Assembly: GCF_018613675.1 (NCBI RefSeq)
Contig: NZ_JAGGPQ010000027.1
Location: 1-64,000 of the forward strand
From: Arthrobacter sp. ISL-85
GTDB taxonomy: Bacteria; Actinomycetota; Actinomycetes; Actinomycetales; Micrococcaceae
Direction: 5' to 3'
DNA: 64,000 bases
Both the position numbers and the translations under genes were made by a program. The notes under the pieces are model-generated. The model did not search any database and had not been told where the DNA came from. It worked only from the letters and a program-made list of their open reading frames with translations. Positions 16,466 to 25,532 of this stretch are shown here, piece after piece (position 1 is the stretch's first letter; each line of letters begins with the position of its first letter).

Positions 16466-18012
16466 CCACCTTTTTGGGAATGCCCGCCCTCCCGGCATTC
16501 GGCTCGGGCAACCTGTTCGCAGGCGAGTCCTTCCCCAAGGCGGCCCACCGCGAACTGGGGAACGCCCAGCTGCGCGCCAACCTGGGCCACGCCACCCACA
16601 CCATCCGCGACAAGCGCCAGGCCGTGGTCTCCGAACTGCCCGACTGGGAGCAGCTGCGAGACGCCGGATCGGCCATCAAGGAGTCGGTGATGGCCAGGCT
16701 GCCCGACCTGTTGGAGGAGTTCGAAAAGAACTTCACTGCACGCGGCGGCGTGATCCACTGGGCCCGCGATGCCAGGGAGGCCAATGAAATCGTGGCCGGG
16801 CTGGTCCGGGACACCGGCGAAACCGAAGTGGTCAAGGTCAAGTCCATGGCCACCCAGGAGATCGGCCTCAACGAGTACCTCGAGGAGCAGGGAATCGCGG
16901 CCTTCGAAACGGATCTCGCCGAGCTCATCGTCCAGCTGGACCACGACAAGCCCAGCCACATCCTTGTTCCGGCCATCCACAAGAACCGCACCGAAATCCG
17001 GGACATTTTCCTCCGCGAAATGCCGGACGCCGACCCGGCGCTCACCGACGACCCGTCTGTCCTGGCCATGGCGGCCCGCGAGCACCTGCGCCGCAAGTTC
17101 CTCACCGCCAAGGTGGCAGTGTCCGGGGCCAACTTCGCCCTGGCCGATTCCGGCACCTTGGCCGTGGTCGAATCCGAGGGCAACGGCCGCATGTGCCTCA
17201 CCCTGCCGGAGACGCTGATCACCGTGATGGGCATCGAGAAGCTGCTGCCCACCTGGCAGGACCTGGAAGTGTTCATGCAACTGCTCCCGCGTTCCTCGAC
17301 GGGTGAGCGAATGAATCCGTACACCTCGCTGTGGACCGGCGTCACGGAGGGGGACGGGCCGCAGAACGTGCACCTGGTGCTCCTGGACAACGGCCGCAGC
17401 GCCGCGCTCGCAGATGAGATGGGCCGCTCCGCGCTGCACTGCATCCGCTGCAGCGCCTGCATGAACGTCTGCCCCGTGTACGAGCGGACGGGCGGCCACG
17501 CCTACGGCTCCACCTATCCCGGCCCCATCGGCGCCATTCTCTCCCCGCTGCTGACCGGCATCCAGGCGGAGGAAAACAATTCCCTGCCGTATGCCTCCTC
17601 CCTGTGCGGGGCCTGCTACGACGCCTGCCCGGTGAAGATCAACATCCCGGACATCCTGGTGCACCTGCGCAGCGTCGACGTGGACAGCACGCGCGGGACG
17701 AAGAAGGTCCCCAGCCAGATGGACGTGGGCATGAAGGCGGCGTCCTGGGTGCTGTCCTCCGGCAAGCGCCTGGGCCTGGTGGAAAAGGGACTGCCGCTGG
17801 GACGCCTGGCCGCCGGGCCGGACCGGAAGATCACCAAGCTGCCGGGCATCGCGGGCGGCTGGACGCAAAGCCGCGACATCCCGGCGCCCCCGGCGCAGTC
17901 CTTCCGGGACTGGTGGGCCAAGGAGCACCGGGACGCCGGCAACGCCCCGGCCCAACCGGATACTGAACAGCCAGGCACGCCGTCACGAGACGAAAAGGAA
18001 GCCCAGCAATGA
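16462..18012 (+). CDS. lutB: L-lactate oxidation Fe-S subunit LutB
   Basis: 516 residues. The N-terminal LUD-type domain has HWARDAREANEIV and KVKSMATQEIGLNEYLEE. A ferredoxin-like segment follows, with CIRCSACMNVCPVYERTGGH near residue 328 and CGACYDACPVKINIPDIL near 383, giving two 4Fe-4S clusters. The C-terminal tail (about 40 residues, rich in P, A and E) makes it longer than Bacillus LutB. It overlaps lutA and lutC by 4 bases each, which indicates a coupled complex. Confidence 0.95.
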   Translation: MTTFLGMPALPAFGSGNLFAGESFPKAAHRELGNAQLRANLGHATHTIRDKRQAVVSELPDWEQLRDAGSAIKESVMARLPDLLEEFEKNFTARGGVIHWARDAREANEIVAGLVRDTGETEVVKVKSMATQEIGLNEYLEEQGIAAFETDLAELIVQLDHDKPSHILVPAIHKNRTEIRDIFLREMPDADPALTDDPSVLAMAAREHLRRKFLTAKVAVSGANFALADSGTLAVVESEGNGRMCLTLPETLITVMGIEKLLPTWQDLEVFMQLLPRSSTGERMNPYTSLWTGVTEGDGPQNVHLVLLDNGRSAALADEMGRSALHCIRCSACMNVCPVYERTGGHAYGSTYPGPIGAILSPLLTGIQAEENNSLPYASSLCGACYDACPVKINIPDILVHLRSVDVDSTRGTKKVPSQMDVGMKAASWVLSSGKRLGLVEKGLPLGRLAAGPDRKITKLPGIAGGWTQSRDIPAPPAQSFRDWWAKEHRDAGNAPAQPDTEQPGTPSRDEKEAQQ

Positions 18013-18644
18013 GTGCACGCGAAGACATCCTCTCGCGGATCCGAACCGCGCTGCAGGACAGCCCCCAGGCGCCGCAGATCCCCCGGGAATACCGGTCGGC
18101 ATCGGGCATGGGCGCAGACGAGCTGATCGACCTCCTGGTGGACCGGCTGGTGGACTACAAGGCGCAGGTGGCCGTGGTGCCGGAAGCTGAGGTGCCTGCC
18201 CGGATCGCGTCGCTCCTTGAGGGGACGGGGACCTACGCGGTGCCCGAAGGGCTCGACGCCGGCTGGCTGGCAGGGATGGACGACGGCGACGGCGGCTCCC
18301 GCCGTCGGGTGGACTCTCCGGCCCAGCCGCTCAGCGTCGCTGAGCTCGACGGCATCGACGCCGTGGTCACCGGCAGCGCCGTGGCCGTGGCCGAGACGGG
18401 AACCATCATCCTGGACGGCAGCGCCAACCAGGGCCGCCGGGCCATCAGCCTGGTCCCGGACCACCATATCTGCGTGGTGAAGGCTGCGGACATTACCGGC
18501 ATCCTGCCCGAGGCGCTGCGCCGGATCGACGGGACCCGGCCCATCACCATGATCAGCGGGCCCAGTGCCACCAGCGACATCGAGCTTGAACGCGTGGAGG
18601 GGGTTCACGGCCCGCGCAGGCTTGACGTCATCATTGCCCGCTAA
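18009..18644 (+). CDS. lutC: L-lactate oxidation subunit LutC (LUD domain)
   Basis: 211 residues, one LUD domain. VVTGSAVAVAETGTIILDG and RRAISLVPDHHICVV are the conserved segments, and GPSATSDIELERVEGVHGP closes the domain. It is the third subunit of the L-lactate oxidising complex. ATG overlaps the lutB stop (ATGA). Only 9 bases separate its stop from the next gene, so ppsR is probably on the same transcript. Confidence 0.94.
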   Translation: MSAREDILSRIRTALQDSPQAPQIPREYRSASGMGADELIDLLVDRLVDYKAQVAVVPEAEVPARIASLLEGTGTYAVPEGLDAGWLAGMDDGDGGSRRRVDSPAQPLSVAELDGIDAVVTGSAVAVAETGTIILDGSANQGRRAISLVPDHHICVVKAADITGILPEALRRIDGTRPITMISGPSATSDIELERVEGVHGPRRLDVIIAR

Positions 18645-18653
18645 AGTTCTGCC

Positions 18654-19472
18654 ATGACCACTGCTGCTCTACGGCCTGTCTACTTCCTGTCAGACAGCAC
18701 CGGCATCACCGCGGAAACCCTTGGGAATACGCTGCTGACGCAGTTCCCCGTGGACAACTTCGACCGCGTCACCATCCCCTTCATCACCACCGAGGAACAG
18801 GCGCGGTCCGTGGTGCGGACCATCGACGGCCTGGCCGCCACCGGGCCGCAGCCACTGGTCTTTTCCACCGCAGTCAGCAGCGACATACGCCAGATCCTGG
18901 CAGGCTGCAAGGGCGTCATCGTGGACCTGATCGGCACGCATGTGGGCGTCCTGGAACAGGCGCTGGGTGCGCCGGCCAGCGGCGAGCCGGGGAGGGCGCA
19001 CGGGCTGGGGAACGCCGCGCGCTACCAGTCCCGGATGGCGGCGGTGGAGTATGCGATGGAGCACGACGACGGCCAGAGCCTGCGTGCGCTGGAGAAGGCC
19101 CAGGTGATCCTGGTGGCCCCGTCCCGCTGCGGGAAGACCCCAACCACCATGTACCTGGCCCTCCAGCACGGAATCTTCGCCGCCAACTTCCCGCTGGTGG
19201 ACGAGGACTTCCAGCGGGACGGGCTGCCCAAGCCGCTGCAGCCGTTCGTGTCGAAGTGTTTCGGCCTGTCCTCCAACCCGCTTCGGCTCAGCCAGATCCG
19301 CACCGAACGGCGGCCCAGCTCCCCGTATGCGTCGCTGCGGCAGTGCGGGTTTGAGCTGCGCAGCGCGGAACAGCTGTATGTCTCGCACCGCATCCCGTAC
19401 CTGAACTCGGCCACCGTCTCCGTGGAGGAAATGGCGGCCACCATCCTGCAACGGATGAACCTCAAGCATTAG
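18654..19472 (+). CDS. ppsR: PEP synthase regulatory protein (kinase/pyrophosphorylase, DUF299)
   Basis: 272 residues, the usual PSRP length. It begins PVYFLSDSTGITAETLGNTL, and the P-loop VAPSRCGKTPTTMYLA lies near residue 153. FPLVDEDF and KCFGLSSNPLRLSQIRTERR follow. Family members switch PEP synthase off by ADP-dependent phosphorylation and on by phosphate-dependent removal. Placement 9 bases after lutC and just before ppsA ties lactate use to pyruvate-to-PEP conversion. A PPDK regulator is possible in principle, but the downstream gene is a PEP synthase. Confidence 0.93.
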   Translation: MTTAALRPVYFLSDSTGITAETLGNTLLTQFPVDNFDRVTIPFITTEEQARSVVRTIDGLAATGPQPLVFSTAVSSDIRQILAGCKGVIVDLIGTHVGVLEQALGAPASGEPGRAHGLGNAARYQSRMAAVEYAMEHDDGQSLRALEKAQVILVAPSRCGKTPTTMYLALQHGIFAANFPLVDEDFQRDGLPKPLQPFVSKCFGLSSNPLRLSQIRTERRPSSPYASLRQCGFELRSAEQLYVSHRIPYLNSATVSVEEMAATILQRMNLKH

Positions 19473-19619
19473 CCCGCAATTTCACAAACGTGGCATAGCG
19501 CACATCAAGTGGAAACTCCGGGAAAGACCTGAAACTGTTGTCACGGTCTTCCTTCCGGCTCGCCACTACCGTGGCCGGCCAGCAATGCCTACGCCACCCT
19601 CTGCAAAGGAGCAGTAAAC

Positions 19620-22049
19620 ATGACGACAGACGTTCTGTGGTTCTCTGAACTTGGACTCAAGGACCTGGACAAGGTGGGCGGCAAGAACGCCTCCCTGGGC
19701 GAGATGGTGCAGAACCTGACCTCCGCCGGCGTCCAGGTCCCGGACGGTTTCGCCACCACGGCGGACGCGTACCGCCGCTTCCTGTCCGACTCCGGCCTGG
19801 ACCAGAAGATTGCCGACCGGCTGGTGGGCCTGGACACGGACGACGTGACGGCACTGGCCGCGGCCGGCCAGGAAATCCGGGCCCTGGTCCGGGAGACCCC
19901 CTTCCTGCCCGACTTCGAGGCGCAGGTCCGCGAGGCGTACCAGCAGCTGGTGGACAAGCACGCCGGCTCCGCTGACCTGTCCTGGGCGGTCCGGTCCAGT
20001 GCCACTGCCGAGGACCTGCCCGATGCCTCCTTCGCCGGGCAGCAGGAAACCTTCCTGAACGTCCGCGGGATCGGAAACATCCTGCAGGCCATCAAGGACG
20101 TCTTCGCCTCGCTCTACAACGACCGCGCCATCGCCTACCGGGTGCACCACAAGTTCGAGCACGCCGAGGTGGCACTCTCTGCAGGCATCCAGCGCATGGT
20201 GCGTTCCGACGTCGGCGCTTCCGGCGTCATGTTCACCATGGACACCGAGTCCGGCTTCCAGGACGCCGTGTTCGTCACCTCGTCCTACGGGCTGGGCGAG
20301 GCCGTGGTGCAGGGTGCGGTGAACCCGGATGAGTTCTACGTGTACAAGCCCGCCCTGGAGGCCGGCCGCCCGGCGATCCTCAAGCGGGGCCTGGGCGAGA
20401 AGGCCCTGCAGATGACGTACACCAACAACAGCGAGATCGGCCGCACCATCGACTTCGTGCCGGTGGAGGAGTCCCAGCGCGCCCGCTTCAGCCTGACGGA
20501 CGACGACGTGGAGCAGCTTGCGCGGCACGCCGTCGCCATCGAGAAGCACTACGGCCGCCCCATGGACATTGAGTGGGGCAAGGACGGGACCGACGGCCGC
20601 CTGTACATCCTTCAGGCCCGGCCGGAAACCGTGCAGTCCCGCCGGGCCCCCGGCAGCACGAGCCGGTTCCGCCTGAACGCCGCCGGCCCGGTGCTGGTGG
20701 AGGGCCGTGCCATTGGCCAGCGGATCGGTGCCGGCAGGGTCCGGATCCTTACCGCCATCGACCAGATGGCCGCCTTCCAGACCGGTGACGTCCTGGTGGC
20801 AGACATGACGGACCCCGACTGGGAACCGATCATGAAGCGTGCCTCGGCCATCGTCACCAACCGCGGCGGGCGCACCTGCCACGCCGCCATCATCGCCCGT
20901 GAACTGGGGATCCCCGCCGTCGTAGGCACCGGCACCGCGACTGATGCCCTGTCCGACGGCCAGGAAGTCACCGTGTCCTGTGCCGACGGGGAGACCGGCC
21001 TGATCTACGAAGGGCTCCTCGACTTCACGGTGGAGGAAACCGAAGTCACCCAGCTTCCCGAGGCCCCGGTCAAGGTCATGATGAACGTGGGCACCCCGGA
21101 GCAGGCGTTCACGTTTGCGCAGCTGCCCAACCACGGCGTGGGCCTGGCGCGGCTGGAATTCATCATCAACCGCCAGATCGGCATCCACCCCAAGGCCCTG
21201 CTGAACCTGGACGAGCAGCCGGCGGACGTGGCCGTGGAAATCCGCGAGCGCATCGCGGCCTACGACAGCCCGCGGGAGTACTACGTCAAACGCCTGGCCG
21301 AGGGCGTTGCCACCATCGCCGCGGCTTTCGCACCGAATCCGGTGATTGTGCGCATGTCCGACTTCAAGTCGAACGAGTACGCCAACCTCATCGGCGGGCC
21401 CGCCTATGAGCCGCACGAAGAAAACCCGATGCTGGGCTTCCGCGGCGCCTCACGGTACCTGGACCCGTCCTTCCGCGACTGCTTCGACCTCGAGTGCGAG
21501 GCCCTGTCCTTCGTCCGCAACGAGATGGGCCTGACCAACGTCAAGCTGATGATTCCTTTCGTGCGGACCCTGGACGAGGCCCGCGGCGTCATCGAACTGC
21601 TGGGCGAGAACGGACTGAAACGCGGCGAAAACGGCCTCGAGGTGATCATGATGTGCGAGATCCCGTCCAACGCCCTGCTCGCCGACGACTTCCTGGAATA
21701 CTTCGACGGCTTCTCCATCGGCTCCAACGACATGACCCAGCTCTCCCTGGGCCTGGACCGGGATTCGGCCATCATCTCCGGCGGATTCGACGAGCGCGAC
21801 CCCGCCGTCAAGAAGCTCCTCACCATGGCCATCAAGGCCTGCAAGGAGAACGGAAAGTACGTGGGCATCTGCGGCCAGGGCCCCAGCGACCACCCGGACT
21901 TCGCCGAGTGGCTGGTGGGGGAGGGCATCGATTCGGTCTCCCTGAACCCCGACACCGTCGTGGACACCTGGCTCCGGCTTGCCGGGGCGTCGGAGGATGC
22001 TGCGAACGGCGACGCGAACAGTGCGGCGGTTGCCGCCGTCGGCTCCTAG
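19620..22049 (+). CDS. ppsA: Phosphoenolpyruvate synthase
   Basis: 809 residues (E. coli PpsA has 792). The order is that of PpsA: an ATP-binding domain (GGKNASLGEMVQNL, VRSSATAEDLPDASFAGQQE), the swivelling phosphohistidine domain with GGRTCHAAIIARELGIPAVV near residue 420, and a PEP/pyruvate barrel (HEENPMLGFRGASRYLDP, SIGSNDMTQLSLGLDRDS, CGQGPSDHPDFAEWLVGEGI). It makes PEP from pyruvate and ATP for gluconeogenesis. The ATG follows CAAAGGAGCAG. A 147-base gap to ppsR could hold its own promoter. Confidence 0.96.
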   Translation: MTTDVLWFSELGLKDLDKVGGKNASLGEMVQNLTSAGVQVPDGFATTADAYRRFLSDSGLDQKIADRLVGLDTDDVTALAAAGQEIRALVRETPFLPDFEAQVREAYQQLVDKHAGSADLSWAVRSSATAEDLPDASFAGQQETFLNVRGIGNILQAIKDVFASLYNDRAIAYRVHHKFEHAEVALSAGIQRMVRSDVGASGVMFTMDTESGFQDAVFVTSSYGLGEAVVQGAVNPDEFYVYKPALEAGRPAILKRGLGEKALQMTYTNNSEIGRTIDFVPVEESQRARFSLTDDDVEQLARHAVAIEKHYGRPMDIEWGKDGTDGRLYILQARPETVQSRRAPGSTSRFRLNAAGPVLVEGRAIGQRIGAGRVRILTAIDQMAAFQTGDVLVADMTDPDWEPIMKRASAIVTNRGGRTCHAAIIARELGIPAVVGTGTATDALSDGQEVTVSCADGETGLIYEGLLDFTVEETEVTQLPEAPVKVMMNVGTPEQAFTFAQLPNHGVGLARLEFIINRQIGIHPKALLNLDEQPADVAVEIRERIAAYDSPREYYVKRLAEGVATIAAAFAPNPVIVRMSDFKSNEYANLIGGPAYEPHEENPMLGFRGASRYLDPSFRDCFDLECEALSFVRNEMGLTNVKLMIPFVRTLDEARGVIELLGENGLKRGENGLEVIMMCEIPSNALLADDFLEYFDGFSIGSNDMTQLSLGLDRDSAIISGGFDERDPAVKKLLTMAIKACKENGKYVGICGQGPSDHPDFAEWLVGEGIDSVSLNPDTVVDTWLRLAGASEDAANGDANSAAVAAVGS

Positions 22050-22073
22050 CCAGTAGCCTGCCGGGTTTCCCTG

Positions 22074-22119
22074 GGGCGGGTCCGTCGTGGCTGAAAGGCC
22101 ACGCCGGACCCGCCCTTTC
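22074..22119 (+). terminator. Terminator after ppsA
   Basis: An 18-bp stem with one mismatch and G-C rich arms (22074-22091 with 22098-22115), loop TGAAAG, is followed by TTTCG. It separates ppsA from the minus-strand genes that follow. Confidence 0.88.
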
Positions 22120-22162
22120 GCGTACGCCTGAGAGGCTGGGGGCTGCCGAGGTCCTCACCGCC

Positions 22163-22669
22163 TCAGTCCGCGCTCTCCTCCGTAAGGATCTGCTCGCGCA
22201 GGATGTCGGCGTGGCCGCAGTGCTGGGCCAGTTCCCGCAGCATATGCAGGTAGACCCAGCGAAGCGGGACCGGTCCCCGCCGGTTGCCGCTCACCACATC
22301 GTCCAGGCTGAACGGGCAGGCCGCGGCCCGGGACTTCGCGCAGGCTTCCCGGTGGGCAGACCGGACGGAGTCGATCGTGTCGCCGCCGTCCAGGATGAAT
22401 GATTCGTCCGGTGTGGCCGGAATGCCGATCTCGCTGCGCGGACGGCCGGTGATGGCCTCATCGAACCAGACCTTCTCCACGAAGGTGCCATGTTTCACCA
22501 GACCCAGCAGCGTGGTCCGGGAGGGAACCAGCCGGCGGCGGGCCTGTTCCTCGGTGAGCCCGTCCAGGCAATCGTTGAGCGTGGCCCGGTGCTCGTCCAG
22601 GAAGAACTCGAACTGGACACGCTCAGGTTCGTTGATGACGTCGTCCATGGAGTGGAAGTGGGATGCCAT
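22163..22669 (-). CDS. DinB-like protein (DUF664)
   Basis: 168 residues forming a DinB-type four-helix bundle. The likely metal-binding histidines are in GLVKHGTFVEKVWF and HMLRELAQHCGHADILREQI. DinB-fold proteins include thiol-dependent transferases that use mycothiol in actinobacteria, but many members have no known role. It starts at ATG 22669 and lies 41 bases below the end of the channel gene on the same strand. Confidence 0.85.
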   Translation of the reverse strand: MASHFHSMDDVINEPERVQFEFFLDEHRATLNDCLDGLTEEQARRRLVPSRTTLLGLVKHGTFVEKVWFDEAITGRPRSEIGIPATPDESFILDGGDTIDSVRSAHREACAKSRAAACPFSLDDVVSGNRRGPVPLRWVYLHMLRELAQHCGHADILREQILTEESAD

Positions 22670-22710
22670 ACGCAGACCCTAGCAAGCCGGCACGGATGCA
22701 CAACGGCTGG

Positions 22711-23601
22711 TCACCGTCGCGGTTCCGGGGGCCGCCGGTGCCGGTGGTGGAGTTCGTAGTGGTCGAACACGTCGGAGGAGGTGTCTCCCACGTGGCCGAA
22801 CTTGCCGCGCAGCACCTCGGCCAGGTCATCCAGCGCCGCGTACAACATCCGCCCGGCAAACCGTAGTTCGGCGTTGTCGCTGACTTGGGCCTCCGACGCC
22901 AGCTGGTGGGCGTAGGCGACGGTGGCGGGAAGGGATCCGCGCTGCTCCACCTCGTGGAAGTAGTAGGTCTCGTGGAAGGACAGGAGGTCGATGCTGACGG
23001 ACGCCACGTTTTCGGCCATCGATTCCAGCAGCCCTGCCGCATGCCGGGCGTCCAGGGAGGCGATGCCGGTGGGCCCTGCCGCCTCCCGGAACAGGTTGAG
23101 CTGGTGGGCAAGAGCCCGCCGGCGGCTCAGCGCCGGGTAGGTCTGCAGGATCCAGGAAACCGTGGCGGTCAGGAGGCCAAAACCCGCCACGGCCTGGAAG
23201 GCCATCACCAACCGGAGGACCGGATGGATGGCCACAATCTCGCCGAATCCCGCGGTGGAAAGGGCCACCAGCGAGATGTAGAGCGCTTCCGCGAAGTCGG
23301 CCTGCCGGGGGACATTGGTCGAGTACGCGAACCCATCCGGCAGGTGGGGGAGGTACAGCAGCGCCCAACCCACGGCTGCCAGGGCGGCCCACGCGGCGAT
23401 GACAGCAGCCATGGCCAGCGGCGCGGTGATGGAGGAGGCTCCGCCCCTGACCTTCCTGGACAGCAGCCAGAACCCGCGCATGATGGTCCGGCCCACGGGA
23501 CCCGAGCCATGCGGATAAAGCAGGGTGTGGAAGACGTCGGCGATCATCAGCAGAATCAGTGCGGCGCCAGCCACCGTCAAGAGCGCGCCCTCGAAGTCCA
23601 T
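22711..23601 (-). CDS. Ion-channel family membrane protein (K+ channel-like)
   Basis: 296 residues. About four membrane helices lie in the first 155 residues: residues 6-27, about 60-82, and a pore module from about 105 to 150. The pore loop reads ALSTAGFGEIVAIHP, where classical potassium channels have TVGYGD, so selectivity may differ. The C-terminal 140 residues are soluble and helical and probably cytoplasmic, without a clear RCK/TrkA-N motif. It is a plausible two-helix channel with an added N-terminal pair. Confidence 0.8.
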   Translation of the reverse strand: MDFEGALLTVAGAALILLMIADVFHTLLYPHGSGPVGRTIMRGFWLLSRKVRGGASSITAPLAMAAVIAAWAALAAVGWALLYLPHLPDGFAYSTNVPRQADFAEALYISLVALSTAGFGEIVAIHPVLRLVMAFQAVAGFGLLTATVSWILQTYPALSRRRALAHQLNLFREAAGPTGIASLDARHAAGLLESMAENVASVSIDLLSFHETYYFHEVEQRGSLPATVAYAHQLASEAQVSDNAELRFAGRMLYAALDDLAEVLRGKFGHVGDTSSDVFDHYELHHRHRRPPEPRR

Positions 23602-23652
23602 GCCTCATCTTAAAGCGCCGCGGAGTGCCGGTCCGCTGGCTAGGCTGGCGGC

Positions 23653-24165
23653 ATGGACTTTGAACTGCGCCAGGCCACCCCGGAGGACGCCGAGGCTGTG
23701 GTGCTCATGCAGACGCTGGCGCACGAGGAGTGCTACGCGGACCTGCTCTCCCCGGATTTCTTCCGCCACCGCAGGGCCAGTATCCCGGAGCGGGTGCAGC
23801 GCCGGCGGGCCTTTCTGGCCACGGAGGAGCCGCGGATCCTCGCATATGACGCCAACAACGATCTGGTGGGCTACGCCGACGCCGGCCCTGGCCGGGAGGA
23901 TGACGCTCCCGAGGCGCTGGAGCTTTACTCGATCTATACTCTCCGGCGCACCTATGGCACCGGCCTCGGGGCAGCATTGGTGAGCGCCGCCGTCGGCTCC
24001 GGCCCGTCGTATCTCTGGGTGCTGGAGAACAATCCGCGGGCCCTGGCCTTCTACCTGAAGCAGGGTTTCCGGCCGGACGGCAAGCGCAACACGTTACCGC
24101 CGGAGTGGGAGGCGCTGCCCGAATTCCGGCTGGTCCGCCGGGCTTCGGCAGGAGCACCACGGTGA
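23653..24165 (+). CDS. GNAT-family N-acetyltransferase
   Basis: 170 residues with the GNAT layout. RQATPEDAEAVVLM begins the fold, and LYSIYTLRRTYGTGLGAALV near residue 95 gives the acetyl-CoA pyrophosphate loop (R-x-x-G-x-G). LWVLENNPRALAFYLKQGF is the usual C-terminal N-x-x-A-x-x-F/Y-Y motif. The substrate is unknown. Its stop overlaps the next gene by 4 bases (GTGA), although the two products have no obvious link. Confidence 0.88.
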   Translation: MDFELRQATPEDAEAVVLMQTLAHEECYADLLSPDFFRHRRASIPERVQRRRAFLATEEPRILAYDANNDLVGYADAGPGREDDAPEALELYSIYTLRRTYGTGLGAALVSAAVGSGPSYLWVLENNPRALAFYLKQGFRPDGKRNTLPPEWEALPEFRLVRRASAGAPR

Positions 24166-24836
24166 GCAGGACCTATGCCTACTTCGCCGGTCTGGTGGGG
24201 ACTGTCTGCGTGGCGTTCATCCTTGCCATGCTCTTCCTCCCGCTCACGCGGACCATCCGCAGCGACGTGCTTCAGGGCTTCCTGATCGGCTTCGGCCTGG
24301 CCTTCGTCACAGCCCAGGTTTACGCCAGGATTAAAGCAGTCCGGATCAACGGGTGGACCACCCTGCCCCGCCTGGGGAACCCGGGCAACGGCATGCTGAT
24401 GCGCGCTGCCTGCGCGCAGCTGTTCCCCGGCCCCGTGAACGCAGCGGAGGAGGCGGTGTACTGGTGGGCCAACTCCGACGGTGCCGGGGCGGCGCTGACC
24501 GGGCAGCAGGAATACGTCCTGCATTTTCCCGCGGGCGGCCTCCCTCCGAACAATGCCTTCTGGTCTCTGACGATGGGTGACGCGGGAAACCGGTTCGTCG
24601 CGAATTCCCTCCGAAGATACAGTGTGGGCGACAGGTCCGGGCTCGTCCCCAACCCGGACGGCTCCGTTGACGTCCATATCCAGAACGAGCCTCCGGCAGG
24701 CCGCGAATCCAACTGGCTGCCTGCTCCGTCCGGGAAGTTCATCCTCTGGCTGCGCGTGTACCAGCCCCGCGCGGCCATACTGGACGGCAGCTACAGGGTG
24801 CCGCCGGTGGCCAGGGTGGAAGGCGGGCAACGGTGA
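24162..24836 (+). CDS. DUF1214 membrane-anchored protein
   Basis: About 224 residues. Two N-terminal hydrophobic helices (residues about 7-28 and 38-53) anchor a soluble DUF1214-type domain. PNNAFWSLTMGD, NPDGSVDVHIQNEPP and NWLPAPSGKFILWLRVY are the conserved stretches. It starts at a GTG overlapping the GNAT stop and overlaps DUF1254 by 4 bases. DUF1254 and DUF1214 domains are commonly one protein, in the order 1254-1214; here they are separate and reversed. Role unknown. Confidence 0.85.
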   Translation: MSRTYAYFAGLVGTVCVAFILAMLFLPLTRTIRSDVLQGFLIGFGLAFVTAQVYARIKAVRINGWTTLPRLGNPGNGMLMRAACAQLFPGPVNAAEEAVYWWANSDGAGAALTGQQEYVLHFPAGGLPPNNAFWSLTMGDAGNRFVANSLRRYSVGDRSGLVPNPDGSVDVHIQNEPPAGRESNWLPAPSGKFILWLRVYQPRAAILDGSYRVPPVARVEGGQR

Positions 24837-25405
24837 GGCTCGAACACCTGCTCATTTTCGGTTCGGTCATGGCTGCGACCTGGTTCGTGGCCATCTACTT
24901 TTGGCCCCGTATGCTCCTGTCCGTGTTCAAGCGGGCCATCCTGGTGAAAGGGTTCGGCGATGGGCCCATACCCGTGAATACGCTGTACACCCAGCGGGAG
25001 GACCTATTCGCGGATCCCCTTCACGTGCCGGCCGGTGGATCGAAGGTGGCTTCCGCGGGCGTAAACCGCGACACGCTTCTTACCCTGGGCTGGCTGGACC
25101 TCTCGAAAGGACCGCTGGTCCTGCAGGTACCGGACATGGCGGACCGGTACTACAGCGTGCAGTTCACGAATCCGTCGAACAACACCAACTTCGCGTATGT
25201 GGGCAGGCGCACCACCGGCACCGCGGCAGGTGGCTTCCTCATCACCGGGCCGGGCTGGGACGGTGAAGTCCCCGCCGGAATGGGGCACATTGCGTCGCCC
25301 AAACGGTCCGTCCTCCTCATTGGCCGGGTGCTGGTCTACGGCGACGGTGACATCAAGGCGGCCTACCACCTCTCCAAACAGATGCGGTTGACCCGGCAGG
25401 CCTAA
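24833..25405 (+). CDS. DUF1254 membrane-anchored protein
   Basis: 190 residues. A single N-terminal membrane helix (about residues 4-25) is followed by a DUF1254-type domain with VNRDTLLTLGWLDLSKGPLV, MADRYYSVQFTNPSNNTNFA and GRVLVYGDGDIKAAYHL. It starts at a GTG that overlaps the DUF1214 stop. With its partner it probably forms one envelope-associated unit. Function unknown. Confidence 0.87.
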   Translation: MRLEHLLIFGSVMAATWFVAIYFWPRMLLSVFKRAILVKGFGDGPIPVNTLYTQREDLFADPLHVPAGGSKVASAGVNRDTLLTLGWLDLSKGPLVLQVPDMADRYYSVQFTNPSNNTNFAYVGRRTTGTAAGGFLITGPGWDGEVPAGMGHIASPKRSVLLIGRVLVYGDGDIKAAYHLSKQMRLTRQA

Positions 25406-25532
25406 AGCGGGCCCGAGGTCATCCCGCGCGGAGCTCTCCTTCGCGGTTGGTGGGAGAATGGAGCGAGGAAACCTGTCACGGCGCCGGCCCGGCAACGGCA
25501 GGTCCCGCCCAGCAAACCAGGAGGGGATCCTG

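Noticed and set aside
16084..17955. Minus-strand open frame (623 aa) opposite lutA/lutB
   Set aside because: Arginine/glycine-rich shadow with no recognisable motifs; the LutB motifs on the plus strand are clear.
19566..21416. Minus-strand open frame (616 aa) opposite ppsA
   Set aside because: Antisense shadow of a clearly identified gene; no domain motifs and no ribosome site.
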